A stretch of DNA of 64,000 bases from Streptomyces cathayae. GTDB taxonomy: Bacteria > Actinomycetota > Actinomycetes > Streptomycetales > Streptomycetaceae. The stretch is taken from positions 2,914,001 to 2,978,000 of the forward strand of contig NZ_CP121682.1 of the NCBI RefSeq assembly GCF_029760955.1, given 5' to 3'. Position 1 is the stretch's first letter. Each line of letters opens with the position of its first letter. The notes under the pieces are model-generated. The model was not told where the DNA came from, made no database searches, and saw only the letters and a program-made list of their open reading frames with translations. The position numbers were made by a program, and so were the translations under genes. Below are positions 17,747 to 29,269 of the stretch, piece after piece.

Positions 17747-18325
17747 TCAGCCGGACGCCGGTGCGGCGGGTTCGACGCGCAGCGCCTCGGCCATCCGCGT
17801 CAGCTGGTCGAAGGAGGCCGTGCCGGTCACCACCGTGGTCGAGCCCTCGGGGTCCTCGTGCACCAGCGCGTCGTAGTGATCGCCCTCGTACCGGGTCCAG
17901 GTCCTGCCGTCGATCTGCTGGGTGGTCCCGGTCTTCTCCGCGCCCTGGGTCGCGTCCTCGATGAAGACCACCGGCTTCTCGGTGGACTGCTCGACCGCCA
18001 CGTACTGCCCGTCGGGGGCCCGGTAGCCGAGGTGCCAGGACTCGAAGTCCTTGCCCCGGTAGCGGACGGAGGTGGGCTTCCACTCCTCGGGCAGCCCCTC
18101 GGGCGCGGCCACCGGGTAGGAGGCGGCGCGGCGTGCGGTCAGCAGGTCGACCCGGTAGTCGACCCGCTGGAGATCGGGCTCCGACTCGTCATGCGGGCTG
18201 AACAGCCAGATCACTCCCGCGGCGAGCAAGATGAGGCCCAGGGAGAGAACCATGTCCCGGGCCGATTTCTGCGTGCTGTTCGTTCCTGCCACGCCTCTAT
18301 CGTCGCAGGTGCCCGTCGCGCTCAT
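17747..18325 (-). CDS. DUF4245 membrane-anchored protein
   Basis: This 192-aa protein has one transmembrane helix near residues 26-42 (VLSLGLILLAAGVIWLF) and an extracytoplasmic C-terminal domain with YRGKDFESWHLGYRAPDGQYVAVEQS, typical of the actinobacterial DUF4245 family. Function is unknown. The gene is divergent from glpX, its conserved neighbour in Streptomyces. ATG 18325 has GGGGA upstream; GTG 18292 giving VAGTNSTQKSARDM is the alternative start. Confidence 0.8.
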   Translation of the reverse strand: MSATGTCDDRGVAGTNSTQKSARDMVLSLGLILLAAGVIWLFSPHDESEPDLQRVDYRVDLLTARRAASYPVAAPEGLPEEWKPTSVRYRGKDFESWHLGYRAPDGQYVAVEQSTEKPVVFIEDATQGAEKTGTTQQIDGRTWTRYEGDHYDALVHEDPEGSTTVVTGTASFDQLTRMAEALRVEPAAPASG

Positions 18326-18415
18326 CCGTGGGGTCCCCTGCTCATTTTGTCATCCCGGCGCTAGAGTCACCCCATACCCTCATCCGGCCGTCGTCGTACA
18401 GAAAGGTGCGCTCCG

Positions 18416-19450
18416 ATGACCGAGCACCATCAATTGCCGTCCGAGCTCGATGTGCCCTCCGAAGCTCCCGACCGCAACCTCGCCCTGGAACTCGTCCGGG
18501 TCACCGAGGCGGCGGCGATGGCCGCGGGGCGCTGGGTCGGGCGGGGCGACAAGAACGGCGCCGACGGTGCCGCGGTACGCGCCATGCGCACCCTCGTCTC
18601 CACCGTCTCGATGAACGGCGTCGTCGTCATCGGCGAGGGCGAGAAGGACGAGGCCCCGATGCTCTTCAACGGGGAGCGCGTGGGCGACGGGACGGGACCC
18701 GAGTGCGACATCGCCGTCGACCCGATCGACGGCACCACGCTGACCGCGAAGGGCATGACCAACGCGATCGCCGTGCTCGCCGCCGCCGAACGCGGCTCGA
18801 TGTTCGACCCGTCCGCGGTGTTCTACATGGACAAGCTGGTCACCGGGCCCGAGGCGGCCGACTTCGTCGACATCGACGCGCCGGTGTCCGTGAACATCCG
18901 CCGGGTCGCCAAGGCCAAGCGGGTCACGCCCGAGGACGTCACCGTGGTGATCCTCGACCGGCCGCGGCACGACGGCATCATCAAGGAGATCCGGGAGACC
19001 GGGGCGCGGATCAAGCTGATCTCCGACGGCGACGTGGCCGGCTCGATCCTCGCCCTGCGCGAGGGCACCGGCATCGACCTGCTGCTCGGCATCGGCGGCA
19101 CCCCCGAGGGCATCATCTCGGCCTGTGCCGTGAAGTGCCTCGGCGGCACCCTCCAGGGCAAGCTGTGGCCGCAGGACGACGCGGAGCGGCAGCGCGCGAT
19201 CGACGCGGGGCACGACCTCGACCGGGTGCTGACCGACGCCGACCTGGTCACCGGGGAGAACGTCTTCTTCGTGGCCACCGGCATCACCGACGGCGAGCTG
19301 CTGCGCGGGGTGCGCTACCGCTCCGAGACCGCCACGACCGACTCCATCGTGATGCGCTCCAAGTCCGGCACGGTCCGCCGGATCGACTCCGAGCACCGGC
19401 TGAGCAAGCTGCGCGCCTACAGCGCGGTGGACTTCGACCGGGCGAGGTAG
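18416..19450 (+). CDS. glpX: Class II fructose-1,6-bisphosphatase GlpX
   Basis: This 344-aa gluconeogenic enzyme hydrolyses fructose-1,6-bisphosphate to fructose-6-phosphate. The lithium-sensitive phosphatase-fold metal site is visible as [11 protein letters not shown] (about 75-85) and [12 protein letters not shown] (about 99-110). [23 protein letters not shown] and [19 protein letters not shown] are further family blocks. ATG 18416 has GAAAGG 8 nt upstream. Confidence 0.96.
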   Translation: MTEHHQLPSELDVPSEAPDRNLALELVRVTEAAAMAAGRWVGRGDKNGADGAAVRAMRTLVSTVSMNGVVVIGEGEKDEAPMLFNGERVGDGTGPECDIAVDPIDGTTLTAKGMTNAIAVLAAAERGSMFDPSAVFYMDKLVTGPEAADFVDIDAPVSVNIRRVAKAKRVTPEDVTVVILDRPRHDGIIKEIRETGARIKLISDGDVAGSILALREGTGIDLLLGIGGTPEGIISACAVKCLGGTLQGKLWPQDDAERQRAIDAGHDLDRVLTDADLVTGENVFFVATGITDGELLRGVRYRSETATTDSIVMRSKSGTVRRIDSEHRLSKLRAYSAVDFDRAR

Positions 19451-19555
19451 CCCCGCGGGGTTCGCCAGGGGTTGTTCCGGGGGTCACGGGTGTGCGGTCC
19501 GTGGCCCCCTCCCGGCCCCATGGGGCTCGCCGAACGGTGCGGGTCCGATGGGACC

Positions 19556-19644
19556 GGGCGCACAGCTCCCCGCGCCCCTTCCGGCACACGGTGACGCAGG
19601 GAGCGCCCCGCGTTGCGGTACAGGGGCGCAGTTCCCCGCGCCCC
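19556..19644. repeat. Two copies of the common Streptomyces intergenic GCGCGGGGA repeat
   Basis: GGGCGCACAGCTCCCCGCGCCCC-like sequence at 19556-19578 and a related copy at 19623-19644 are self-complementary GC hairpins of the kind scattered through Streptomyces intergenic regions. They lie between the convergent glpX and wblI genes and may terminate both. Confidence 0.6.
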
Positions 19645-19656
19645 CGTCGAGTCCGA

Positions 19657-20034
19657 TCAGCCCGCTGCGGCTATGGGGCCGCCGGTGTGCGCCGTCTTCT
19701 GCAGCTCCAGGTCGCGGCGGCGGCGCCGGGCCAGGACCACCCGGCGCTCGGCGGCGGTCAGGCCGCCCCAGACGCCGTAGGGCTCGGGCTGGAGCAGCGC
19801 GTGCTCCCGGCACTCGACCATCACCGGACAGCGGCCGCAGACCCGCTTGGCGGCCTCCTCGCGGGAGAGCCGGGCGGCCGTGGGTTCCTTCGAGGGGGCG
19901 AAGAACAGCCCTGCCTCGTCACGCCGGCACACCGCCTCGGTGTGCCAGGGCGTGTCCTGATCCCTGTCTCGCGTCGGCACCCGCTGGGCCGGAACGGCAG
20001 CTACCTGCAGGGACGAATGCGGCGGTTGCGGCAC
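19657..20034 (-). CDS. wblI: WhiB-family [4Fe-4S] regulator, WblI-like
   Basis: This 125-aa Wbl protein carries the four cluster cysteines C36, C66, C69 and C75 in the pattern C-X29-C-X2-C-X5-C (AVCRRDEAGLFF, RVCGRCPVMVECREHAL). The GVWGGLT turn (about 86-92) and a basic C-terminal RRRRRDLEL segment follow. Wbl proteins bind RNA polymerase sigma region 4 and act as redox-sensitive transcription factors. Placement beside glpX and the fumarase genes matches the wblI position in S. coelicolor as I recall it, so the paralogue call rests on synteny. The N-terminal 28 residues before the Wbl domain are poorly conserved, and the ATG at 20034 is provisional. Confidence 0.85.
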   Translation of the reverse strand: MPQPPHSSLQVAAVPAQRVPTRDRDQDTPWHTEAVCRRDEAGLFFAPSKEPTAARLSREEAAKRVCGRCPVMVECREHALLQPEPYGVWGGLTAAERRVVLARRRRRDLELQKTAHTGGPIAAAG

Positions 20035-20244
20035 GGGTCTACTCCTGACGACGGCTTCGCGAGCGAGAGACGATGCAGCAAGGCCTACCCGCTGTGCGCA
20101 CGCCTATGCACTGAGTTCCGAACCGCCGCTTCCGGCACCGGAATTCGGCACGGACCGCCTCCGCACCCCGCGGACGCCGCACCTCTGCCCACCCCGCCGT
20201 ACGGGCACCGGGGCATCAGCCCGCCACACGAGCAGCGGAGCATC

Positions 20245-20340
20245 AGAACGCCGGGGCAACAGAACGCCGGGGCAACAGGGCTCCGGGGCAGCAGGGCGAC
20301 AGAGCGCCGGGCCATCGGAGCGGCAGCACGCCGGAGCCGC
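20245..20340. repeat. Degenerate 16-bp tandem repeat, six copies
   Basis: AGAACGCCGGGGCAAC is present twice exactly (20245-20260, 20261-20276). Four decayed copies follow in register (20277-20340). The array fills the gap between the wblI start and the stop of the DUF1707 gene. No reading frame explains it. Confidence 0.7.
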
Positions 20341-20346
20341 AGAACG

Positions 20347-21039
20347 TCAGTGGTCCAGGCTCCTGCGCTTGTCCACCGAGCGCTGCACCCGGTCGAGGAT
20401 GTCCGCCACCAGCTTGCCCCGCTTGGGCCGCGCCTCGACATTGCCCAGCACCGCCCAGCCGTCCACGTAGACCACCGGGGCCTCGGGGTCCTCCGCGTCC
20501 AGCGAGGCCACCTCGAAGTTGCCGAGCACGCCACCGCCCATGCCGCGCAGCGACACGTTCTGCGGGACGCGGACCTCGACGTTGCCGAAGACCGAGAAAG
20601 CCTTGATCACGACCTGCTGGTGGTCGAAGAGCGCTTCGCTGAGGTCTATCTCGACGTTGCCGAAGACCGCGTACACATGGATGCGGCGGCCCGCCCGCCA
20701 GCGGCCCTTGCGGGTGGCGGAACTGAAGACCGCCACCACGTTCTCGTCGGGGTCCACCGGGATGGCGCCGGCGGTGGGGCGGCTCGGCGCCGAGGCGTGG
20801 ACCGCGCGCCCCTGATGGGCGCCCGGCAGGTCCCGGACGAACACCTCGAGCTCGCCCGCCGTCTTGGCGGCCAGCACGCCCTCGACACGCTCCGCGTGCT
20901 CGTCGGCGGTCAGCCGGCCCTCCGCGAGGGCCTCGCGCAGGAGGTCGGCGACGCGGTCACGGTCCGCGTCCGAGACGCGCAGGTCGGCGGCCGGCGCGGC
21001 GCCGTCCCGGGGCTGGGCGTGCTTCTGAAGGTCCACCAC
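20347..21039 (-). CDS. DUF1707 (SHOCT-like) protein with C-terminal beta-helix-like domain
   Basis: This 230-aa protein opens with the DUF1707 helical domain: LRVSDADRDRVADLLREALA, EGRLTADEHAERVEGVLAAKT (about 17-65). A C-terminal cell-wall-active-antibiotics-response-like region follows, with repeating VFGNVEIDLSEA and VFGNVEVRVPQN turns. There is no membrane segment. GTG 21039 (or the adjacent GTG 21036) starts at VVDLQKHAQP; longer extension upstream is non-coding in character. Function is unknown; the C-terminal repeats resemble the LiaF/DUF2154 fold, which suggests envelope-stress signalling by inference. Confidence 0.8.
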   Translation of the reverse strand: MVDLQKHAQPRDGAAPAADLRVSDADRDRVADLLREALAEGRLTADEHAERVEGVLAAKTAGELEVFVRDLPGAHQGRAVHASAPSRPTAGAIPVDPDENVVAVFSSATRKGRWRAGRRIHVYAVFGNVEIDLSEALFDHQQVVIKAFSVFGNVEVRVPQNVSLRGMGGGVLGNFEVASLDAEDPEAPVVYVDGWAVLGNVEARPKRGKLVADILDRVQRSVDKRRSLDH

Positions 21040-21277
21040 AGCAGCGTACCCAAACGCGATAGATCGCGACCAGCCCCTGTCGGGAACTACTCGTGAACGC
21101 GTCCGGAACCCGCCGGAAACCCGCCCCGCGGCCCCCACGACCCCCGTGAGAACCCGCCGGGAGCCTCGGGAACCACTGAGGACAACCTCACAAGCCCACC
21201 CGCGGCGACAGGCCATACGCTGGTGAGCGCCCGCCGACGGAGGCGGGCGGCCGTCTGTCGAGTGAGGAATGGGCGAG

Positions 21278-22954
<1,677 letters not shown>

Positions 22955-22961
22955 CGCCCCG

Positions 22962-22997
22962 GGGGCGGCGGTCGAGGGCTTCGGCTCCCGCCGCCCC
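22962..22997 (+). terminator. Terminator after class I fumarase gene
   Basis: GGGGCGGCGG (22962-22971) pairs with CCGCCGCCCC (22988-22997), 8 nt after the stop. The 16-nt interior can pair further. Confidence 0.6.
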
Positions 22998-23248
22998 TTC
23001 CCCTTTCCGGCCCCCAGGCCGCACCCCGAACCCCCTCCGGCCCCGGAAACGCCCGTGAGGGCCGCCACGGGGTTCCGCATGCCCGGATAGCGGACGCCGT
23101 GTTCTTTTTTTGGACAACCTGCCCGCGCGGGCCCCGTTTCCGTTGACTCCTTCAACCTCCGCTGTGAGTCTTCTCGCCAATCTGACATGCACGCGCCATG
23201 CCGGACTCCCCGTGGCCCACCCCACGGCCACTTCCCGAAGGAGACAGT

Positions 23249-24217
23249 GTGAGACGACGATTCGCCGTGGCGAGCTTCTCCCTCGCCGTCGTGCTCGGCT
23301 GCGGAACACTCCCCGCCGCGGCCTCCGCTCCCGCGGACACGAGCCCCTCCGCCCCCGCCGTGGAGGCGCTCGCCGCGCCCGACGTCGACGTGACGAAAGT
23401 GCGGGCGCACCTGAGCGAACTCAGCGCCATCGCCGGCCGCAACGGCGGCAACCGCCGCTCCACCACCCAGGGGTACCGCGACTCCGTCGCCTACGTGAAG
23501 GGCAAGCTGCAGGCGGCCGGTTACACCGTCACCGAGCAGGCCTGCACCTCCGGCTGCACCAGCGGAGCGGGCCCCAACCTGATCGCCGAGTGGCCGCGGG
23601 GCGACGCGAACAACGTCTACCTGTTCGGCGCCCACCTCGACGGCGTCTCGGCGGGCCCCGGCATGAACGACAACGGTTCCGGCTCGGCCGCGCTCCTGGA
23701 GAACGCCCTGACCCTGGCCCAGCAGAACCCGGCCATGCGCAACCGGGTCCGCTTCGCCTGGTGGACCGACGAGGAGCAGGGCCTCAACGGCTCGAAGTTC
23801 TACGTCCGTTCGCTGTCCTCCACCCAGCGCTCCCAGATCCGGGCGTACTACAACTTCGACATGGTCGCCTCGACCAACGGCGGCTACTTCATCAACCGCA
23901 TCACCACCTCGGCCGCCGCGCCGATGAAGGCGTACTGGGACTCGCTGGGCCTGCGGCCCGAGGAGAACACCGAGGGCGCGGGGCGCAGCGACGACTACCC
24001 CTTCCAGCAGGCCGGCATCCCCACCTCCGGCTACGCGATGGGCGCCAGTGCCCGCAAGACAACCGCCCAGGCCGCCAAATGGGGCGGCACGGCCGGTTCC
24101 GCCTACGACCCCTGCTACCACCGGTCCTGCGACACCCTCACCAACGTCAACACCACCGGCCTGAACCACGCGGCCGACGGCATCGCCCACACCCTCTGGC
24201 AGCAGGCCGTCTCCTGA
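23249..24217 (+). CDS. Secreted M28 zinc aminopeptidase
   Basis: This 322-aa protein has a Sec signal peptide ([19 protein letters not shown]...AAASA, about 1-30). The M28 metallopeptidase fold follows, with zinc ligands in [20 protein letters not shown] (H129 and the following Asp), [13 protein letters not shown] (catalytic and metal Glu), YNFDMVAS and the late His in [11 protein letters not shown]. Organisation matches the S. griseus aminopeptidase type, which trims N-terminal hydrophobic residues extracellularly. GTG 23249 is chosen for AAGGAG 5 nt upstream and because it starts the signal peptide. It is flanked by terminators on both sides. Confidence 0.92.
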   Translation: MRRRFAVASFSLAVVLGCGTLPAAASAPADTSPSAPAVEALAAPDVDVTKVRAHLSELSAIAGRNGGNRRSTTQGYRDSVAYVKGKLQAAGYTVTEQACTSGCTSGAGPNLIAEWPRGDANNVYLFGAHLDGVSAGPGMNDNGSGSAALLENALTLAQQNPAMRNRVRFAWWTDEEQGLNGSKFYVRSLSSTQRSQIRAYYNFDMVASTNGGYFINRITTSAAAPMKAYWDSLGLRPEENTEGAGRSDDYPFQQAGIPTSGYAMGASARKTTAQAAKWGGTAGSAYDPCYHRSCDTLTNVNTTGLNHAADGIAHTLWQQAVS

Positions 24218-24238
24218 CGCCGACCCCCCCCACCCGGT

Positions 24239-24274
24239 ACTCCGCCCCGCCGCCCCCGCGCGGCGGGGCGGAGT
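24239..24274 (+). terminator. Terminator after aminopeptidase gene
   Basis: ACTCCGCCCCGCCGC (24239-24253) and GCGGCGGGGCGGAGT (24260-24274) form a perfect 15-bp stem with a 6-nt loop, 21 nt past the stop. Confidence 0.75.
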
Positions 24275-24364
24275 CCGTTCCGGGTGCCCGCGCGCGATGC
24301 TGGCAGGGGGACGGCGGGAATACCCCCGGCCCGCGCCACTGCTGTGATCTTCGGAGGTACGACG

Positions 24365-25768
24365 ATGACGACCACGGACGACAACCGGCACCACCGCATC
24401 GAGCACGACTCCATGGGAGAGGTGAAGGTACCGGCCGACGCCAAGTGGCGGGCGCAGACGCAGCGGGCCGTGGAGAACTTCCCCGTCTCCGGGCAGCGCC
24501 TCGAACGCGCCCACATCGAGGCCCTCGCCCGGATCAAGGGCGCCGCCGCGAAGGTGAACGCGGACCTCGGGGTGCTGGACGAGGAGATCGCCGGGGCGAT
24601 CGGCGCGGCGGCCGCCGAGGTCGCCGAGGGCACCTGGGACGAGCACTTCCCGGTCGACGTGTTCCAGACCGGCTCGGGCACCTCGTCCAACATGAACACC
24701 AACGAGGTCATCGCCACCCTGGCGACCGAGCGGCTCGGGCGGGCCGTGCACCCCAACGACCACGTCAACGCCTCCCAGTCGTCCAACGACGTCTTCCCGT
24801 CCTCGATCCACATCGCCGCCACCGCCGCCGTCACCCGGGACCTGATGCCGGCCCTGGAGCACCTCGCGGCCTCGCTGGAGCGCAAGGCCGAGGAGTTCGC
24901 CGACGTGGTGAAGTCCGGGCGGACGCACCTCATGGACGCCACGCCCGTGACGCTGGGGCAGGAGTTCGGCGGGTACGCCGCCCAGATGCGGTACGGGGTG
25001 GAGCGGCTGCACGCCTCCCTGCCCCGGCTGGCCGAACTGCCCCTGGGCGGAACCGCCGTCGGCACCGGCATCAACACCCCGCCCGGATTCTCGGCCGCCG
25101 TCATCGCGGAGGTCGCCCGGGTCACCGGGCTGCCGCTGACCGAGGCCCGCGACCACTTCGAGGCGCAGGGCGCCCGGGACGGGATCGTGGAGACCAGCGG
25201 TCAGCTGCGCACGATCGCCGTCGGGCTGACGAAGATCACCAACGATCTGCGCTGGATGGCCTCCGGCCCCCGCACCGGCCTCGCCGAGATCGCCCTGCCC
25301 GATCTGCAGCCCGGCTCCTCGATCATGCCCGGCAAGGTCAACCCGGTCGTCCCGGAGGCCGTCCTCATGGTCTGCGCGCAGGTCATGGGCAACGACGCGG
25401 CGGTCGCCACCGCGGGCGCCTCCGGCAACTTCGAACTCAACGTGATGCTGCCGGTCATCGCGAAGAACGTCCTGGAGTCGATCCGGCTGCTCGCCAACGC
25501 CTCCCGGCTGCTCGCCGACCGTACCGTCGACGGGATCGTCGCCGACCGCGAGCGGGCCCGCGAGTACGCCGAGTCCTCCCCCTCCGTGGTCACCCCGCTC
25601 AACAGGTACATCGGCTACGAGGAGGCCGCGAAGGTCGCCAAGAAGGCACTGGCGGAGCGGAGGACCATCCGCCAGGTGGTCCTGGAGAGCGGGTACGTCG
25701 AGCGCGGCGACCTCACCCTGGAGCAGCTCGACGAGGCCCTGGACGTCCTGCGGATGACGCGCCCCTGA
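24365..25768 (+). CDS. fumC: Fumarate hydratase class II
   Basis: This 467-aa tetrameric, iron-independent fumarase belongs to the aspartase/fumarase superfamily. It shows [15 protein letters not shown] (about 104-118), [35 protein letters not shown] with the catalytic His, and the signature [12 protein letters not shown] near 317-328. ATG 24365 follows GGAGGTAC by 6 nt. Carrying both fumarase classes at one locus gives an oxygen- or iron-tolerant backup to the class I enzyme; this is inference from their known cofactors. Confidence 0.96.
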   Translation: MTTTDDNRHHRIEHDSMGEVKVPADAKWRAQTQRAVENFPVSGQRLERAHIEALARIKGAAAKVNADLGVLDEEIAGAIGAAAAEVAEGTWDEHFPVDVFQTGSGTSSNMNTNEVIATLATERLGRAVHPNDHVNASQSSNDVFPSSIHIAATAAVTRDLMPALEHLAASLERKAEEFADVVKSGRTHLMDATPVTLGQEFGGYAAQMRYGVERLHASLPRLAELPLGGTAVGTGINTPPGFSAAVIAEVARVTGLPLTEARDHFEAQGARDGIVETSGQLRTIAVGLTKITNDLRWMASGPRTGLAEIALPDLQPGSSIMPGKVNPVVPEAVLMVCAQVMGNDAAVATAGASGNFELNVMLPVIAKNVLESIRLLANASRLLADRTVDGIVADRERAREYAESSPSVVTPLNRYIGYEEAAKVAKKALAERRTIRQVVLESGYVERGDLTLEQLDEALDVLRMTRP

Positions 25769-25874
25769 ACCGTGCGGCTCAGACGTGTGTCCCCGTCACG
25801 TCCTCGCCCTGCCGCACGGGTGAACCGTGACGGGGACCGCAGCGTCAGGTGCCATGGGCACCTAATATCTGCCC

Positions 25875-26627
25875 ATGGCAGAGGGCGGAGCGACAGGACA
25901 CGGGAGAGCGGGCGGCCCGCGGCACCCGGACGGAGCGGCGGGCGCCGCGGCGAGCACCCCGAAGGGCTCCGGCGGTCCCGCGGGCCGTTGGGCGCCCGGG
26001 ACGCAGGTGCTGTGGCGTTACCGGGAGAACGGCGGCGCGCACATCCACATCGCGCGCCCCGTCACGGTCGTACGCGACGATCCGGAACTGCTCGCCGTGT
26101 GGATGGCGCCCGGCACCGAGTGCGTGAAGCCGGTGCTCGCCGACGGTACGCCCGTGCACCGGGAACCGCTCCCCACCCGGTACACCAAGCCCCGTACGGT
26201 GCGGCACGACCGCTGGTCCGGGACCGGTGTGCTGAAGCTGGCCCGGCCCGGCGACCCCTGGTCGGTGTGGCTGTTCTGGGACACGGGCTGGCGGTTCAAG
26301 AACTGGTACGTGAACCTGGAGGAGCCGCTGGCCCGCTGGGCGGGCGGGGTGGACTCCGAGGACCACTTCCTGGACATCTCCGTTCACCCCGACCGCAGTT
26401 GGCACTGGCGTGACGAGGACGAGTTCGTCCAGGCCCAGCGGGACGGGCTCGTGGACGCCGCCCTGGCCGGAAGGGTGCGCCAGGCCGGCCGGGACGCGGT
26501 GGACGTGATCGCCCGGTGGGGTGCGCCGTTCTCGGACGGCTGGCAGAACTGGCGCCCGGATCCGGCCTGGACGGTACCGTCACTGCCACCGGACTGGGAT
26601 CACACTCCCGCGCATCTGTCGTCATGA
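25875..26627 (+). CDS. DUF402 (FomD-like) nucleotide hydrolase
   Basis: This 250-aa protein has a low-complexity Gly/Ala N-terminus (1-38) followed by the DUF402 beta-barrel: GTQVLWRYRENGGAHIHIARP, then WLFWDTGWRFKNWYVNLEEPL, DSEDHFLDISVHPD and SWHWRDEDEF. Asp/Glu and Lys residues in these blocks form the metal-dependent diphosphatase site in characterised relatives such as FomD and Ntdp. In those proteins the reaction is hydrolysis of nucleoside di/triphosphates or CMP-phosphonates. No fosfomycin genes are nearby, so the substrate here is open. Confidence 0.82.
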   Translation: MAEGGATGHGRAGGPRHPDGAAGAAASTPKGSGGPAGRWAPGTQVLWRYRENGGAHIHIARPVTVVRDDPELLAVWMAPGTECVKPVLADGTPVHREPLPTRYTKPRTVRHDRWSGTGVLKLARPGDPWSVWLFWDTGWRFKNWYVNLEEPLARWAGGVDSEDHFLDISVHPDRSWHWRDEDEFVQAQRDGLVDAALAGRVRQAGRDAVDVIARWGAPFSDGWQNWRPDPAWTVPSLPPDWDHTPAHLSS

Positions 26628-26745
26628 GACTCTTGATGCACCCCGGGGCAAGAAACGTAGGATCGTCCTCCGCAAGGCACGGAGCGGCAGTAACTTCCGT
26701 AACACGCGCTGGGCTTGACCGGGCGTCACCGAGGGGCGGCAGGAC

Positions 26746-27039
26746 GTGAGCGAGGGGTACGGCACCACCGGTGCGGGCCGGGGACGGTCGGCGGGCGGCA
26801 CAGGAACGACCTCCGACCACGCGGGAGTTCCGTTCCGGGGCCACCCGATCCGGGTATCGGAGTTCCGGCGGGACGCACCGCGCGCACGGCGTACGCCCCT
26901 GCCCGTTCCCTCACGGGGCAGGCGGGAACACGAGTACTGCGAGTACCACGGGCACCCCGAGTACTTCGGGTACAACAAGTGCTACGAGTACGGCGAGGAC
27001 AGGGACATGGCCCCGGACGGATGGACTCGACACGCGTGA
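26746..27039 (+). CDS. Small Tyr/Glu/His-rich protein overlapping the phosphatase start
   Basis: A 97-codon frame from GTG 26746, with GGCAGGA upstream, has coding-type third-position GC throughout. It overlaps the start of the next gene by 19 nt in another frame. The N-terminal half is Gly/Thr/Arg-rich and the C-terminal part carries EYCEYHGHPEYFGY, a chain of Glu-Tyr pairs with two Cys. It has no relative I recognise. The arrangement suggests translational coupling to the SpoIIE-type phosphatase; alternatively it is a leader peptide or chance frame. Confidence 0.45.
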   Translation: MSEGYGTTGAGRGRSAGGTGTTSDHAGVPFRGHPIRVSEFRRDAPRARRTPLPVPSRGRREHEYCEYHGHPEYFGYNKCYEYGEDRDMAPDGWTRHA

Positions 27040-29180
27040 CGGAGCAGCCGACCTCCTACGAGCGCCCGGAACCGGGCGTCACCCCCGCGGATGCCCGCGG
27101 GGCGCTCCTGCCCGCCTCGACACCGACTCACGGGCCGGGCATGACATCGTCGTCAACGCCACCCTCGGCATCGGCGTCGGGCCCGGCGGGCGGACCCGCC
27201 GCCGAGCACTCCCAGCCGGGCGCCGGGCAGGACGCCGAACCGGACGCGCACCGGCCCCGGCCCACGCCCGAGGGCATCCCGCACCAGCCGGCCGGGGAGT
27301 CCGGAACCCCCGGAGCCCCCGGAGAACGGGACCACCGGCCCGACGCGCCGGCCGGCCCGGCATCGGACGGCCCGGCCCAGACCCCCCCGTCGCAGGACCG
27401 CTCCGCGCGGCTCCCCGACGGGCTGGAGCGGCGCACCGGGCAGGTGACGTCCCCCGGGCGGCCCACGCCGATGCGGCGGGACGGGGACCGGCTGAGGTTC
27501 GTCGGCGCCGCGACCCGGCGGATCGCCCGCGGCATCGATCTCGAAGAGATCGTCATGGGGCTGTGCCGGGCCACCGTGCCCACCTTCGCCGACACGATCC
27601 TGGTCTATCTGCGCGAGCCGCTGCCGGTCGGCGACGAGCGGCCCACCGGTCCGCTGGTGCTGCGGCTGCGTCGCAGCGACCGGATCCCGGTCGCCCGCGA
27701 CACCGAGAACGGGTTCGTGCCGGCCGTCCCGCCCGAGCCGTCCGCGCTGGACTCGGTCGGCGCGGAGCGGTGCACGGTGCGGCCCGGCAGCGCGCTCGCC
27801 GAAGTGCTGCGCGGCGTACGGCCGGTGTTCACGGACGCGCCCGCCGCCCGGGCCGCGCTGCCCGAACTCCTCGGCGAGCAGGGCGGGTCGGCCGTGCCCG
27901 ACGGGCAGCGGGCGATCCTCGCGCCGCTGCGCGGCCGGCGCCGGGTGATCGGCGCGGCCCTGTTCCTGCGCGGCCCCGAGCGCACCGCCTTCGAGGCCGA
28001 CGACCTGCTGGTCGCCGCCCAGCTCGCCACGCACAGCGCCCTCGGCATCGACAAGGCGGTGCTGTACGGGCGGGAGGCGTACATCGCCGACGAGTTGCAG
28101 CGCACCATGCTGCCGGAGAACCTGCCGCGCTGCACCGGTGTGCGGCTGGCCTCCCGCTACCTCCCGGCCGCGGAGACCGCGCGGGTGGGCGGCGACTGGT
28201 ACGACGCCATCCCGCTGCCCGGCAGCAGGGTCGCGCTGGTGGTCGGCGACGTCATGGGGCACTCCATGACCTCCGCCGCGATCATGGGTCAACTGCGCAC
28301 CACCGCCCAGACCCTGGCCGGGCTCGACCTGCCTCCGCAGGAGGTGCTGCACCACCTGGACGAGCAGGCGCAGCGGCTCGGCGCGGACCGCATGGCGACC
28401 TGCCTGTACGCGGTGTACGACCCGGTCGCGCACCGCATCACCATCGCCAACGCCGGTCATCCGCCGCCCATCCTGCTGCCCCTGGGCGGCCGGGCCGAGG
28501 TGCTGCGGGTGCCCGCGGGTGCCCCGATCGGGGTCGGCGGCGTGGACTTCGAGGCCGTGGAGCTGGAGGCTCCCGCCGGGGCGACGCTGCTGCTCTACAC
28601 CGACGGGCTGGTCGAGTCGCGGCTGCGGGACGTGTGGACCGGCATCGACCAGTTGCGCGACAAGCTCGCCGCGACCGCGCAGCTGACCGGTCCGGATCAT
28701 CCGCCGCCGCTGGAGGCGCTGTGCGACGAGGTGCTCGACATGCTCGGTCCGGGCGACCGGGACGACGACATCGCGCTGCTCGCCGCCCGCTTCGACGGGA
28801 TCGCGCCGAGCGATGTGGCCTACTGGTTCCTGGAGCCGGAGGACGCCGCTCCCGGCCGGGCCCGCCGCCTCGCCCGCAAGGCGCTGTCCCGGTGGGGTCT
28901 GGAGGAGCTGACCGATTCGGTGGAGCTGCTGGTCAGCGAGGTGGTGACCAACGCGGTGCGGTACGCCACGCGGCCGGTGACCCTGCGGCTGCTGCGGACG
29001 GACGTCCTGCGCTGCGAGGTCGGTGACGACGTGCCGCAGCTGCCCCGGCTCCGGCAGGCGCGCGCCACGGACGAGGGCGGGCGCGGCCTGTACCTGGTCA
29101 ACCGGCTGGCCCGGCGCTGGGGCGCGACCCGGCTGAGCACCGGCAAGGTGGTGTGGTTCGAACTGAACCACGGCGGCTGA
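27021..29180 (+). CDS. GAF - SpoIIE/PP2C phosphatase - HATPase regulator
   Basis: This 719-aa protein begins with a long Pro/Gly-rich disordered region (1-150). A GAF-like sensor domain follows (about 160-350; RRIARGIDLEEIVMGLCRA to AAQLATHSALGIDKAVL). Next is a PP2C/SpoIIE serine phosphatase (about 355-590) with ELQRTMLPENLP, GGDWYDAIPL, GDVMGHSMTSAAIMGQLRT and ANAGHPPPILL metal-site blocks. A C-terminal RsbW-like HATPase_c (about 600-719; LLVSEVVTNAVRYA) completes it. Such fusions dephosphorylate anti-anti-sigma factors and may phosphorylate them too, setting stress or developmental sigma-factor activity. ATG 27021 is chosen where the main frame becomes coding. Confidence 0.88.
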   Translation: MDSTRVTEQPTSYERPEPGVTPADARGALLPASTPTHGPGMTSSSTPPSASASGPAGGPAAEHSQPGAGQDAEPDAHRPRPTPEGIPHQPAGESGTPGAPGERDHRPDAPAGPASDGPAQTPPSQDRSARLPDGLERRTGQVTSPGRPTPMRRDGDRLRFVGAATRRIARGIDLEEIVMGLCRATVPTFADTILVYLREPLPVGDERPTGPLVLRLRRSDRIPVARDTENGFVPAVPPEPSALDSVGAERCTVRPGSALAEVLRGVRPVFTDAPAARAALPELLGEQGGSAVPDGQRAILAPLRGRRRVIGAALFLRGPERTAFEADDLLVAAQLATHSALGIDKAVLYGREAYIADELQRTMLPENLPRCTGVRLASRYLPAAETARVGGDWYDAIPLPGSRVALVVGDVMGHSMTSAAIMGQLRTTAQTLAGLDLPPQEVLHHLDEQAQRLGADRMATCLYAVYDPVAHRITIANAGHPPPILLPLGGRAEVLRVPAGAPIGVGGVDFEAVELEAPAGATLLLYTDGLVESRLRDVWTGIDQLRDKLAATAQLTGPDHPPPLEALCDEVLDMLGPGDRDDDIALLAARFDGIAPSDVAYWFLEPEDAAPGRARRLARKALSRWGLEELTDSVELLVSEVVTNAVRYATRPVTLRLLRTDVLRCEVGDDVPQLPRLRQARATDEGGRGLYLVNRLARRWGATRLSTGKVVWFELNHGG

Positions 29181-29208
29181 ACGACGGCCGTAGGGCACGA
29201 AGAGGCCC

Positions 29209-29259
29209 GAAGAGGTGGGGGGCACCCGGTGTTGTCACCGGGTGCCCCCCCACCTCTTC
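29209..29259. terminator. Strong terminator between phosphatase and PBP genes
   Basis: A stem of about 23 bp with one bulged C (arms 29209-29231 and 29236-29259, loop TTGT) lies between convergent stops at 29180 and 29270 and serves both genes. Confidence 0.8.
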
Positions 29260-29269
29260 CTCGTCCCGT

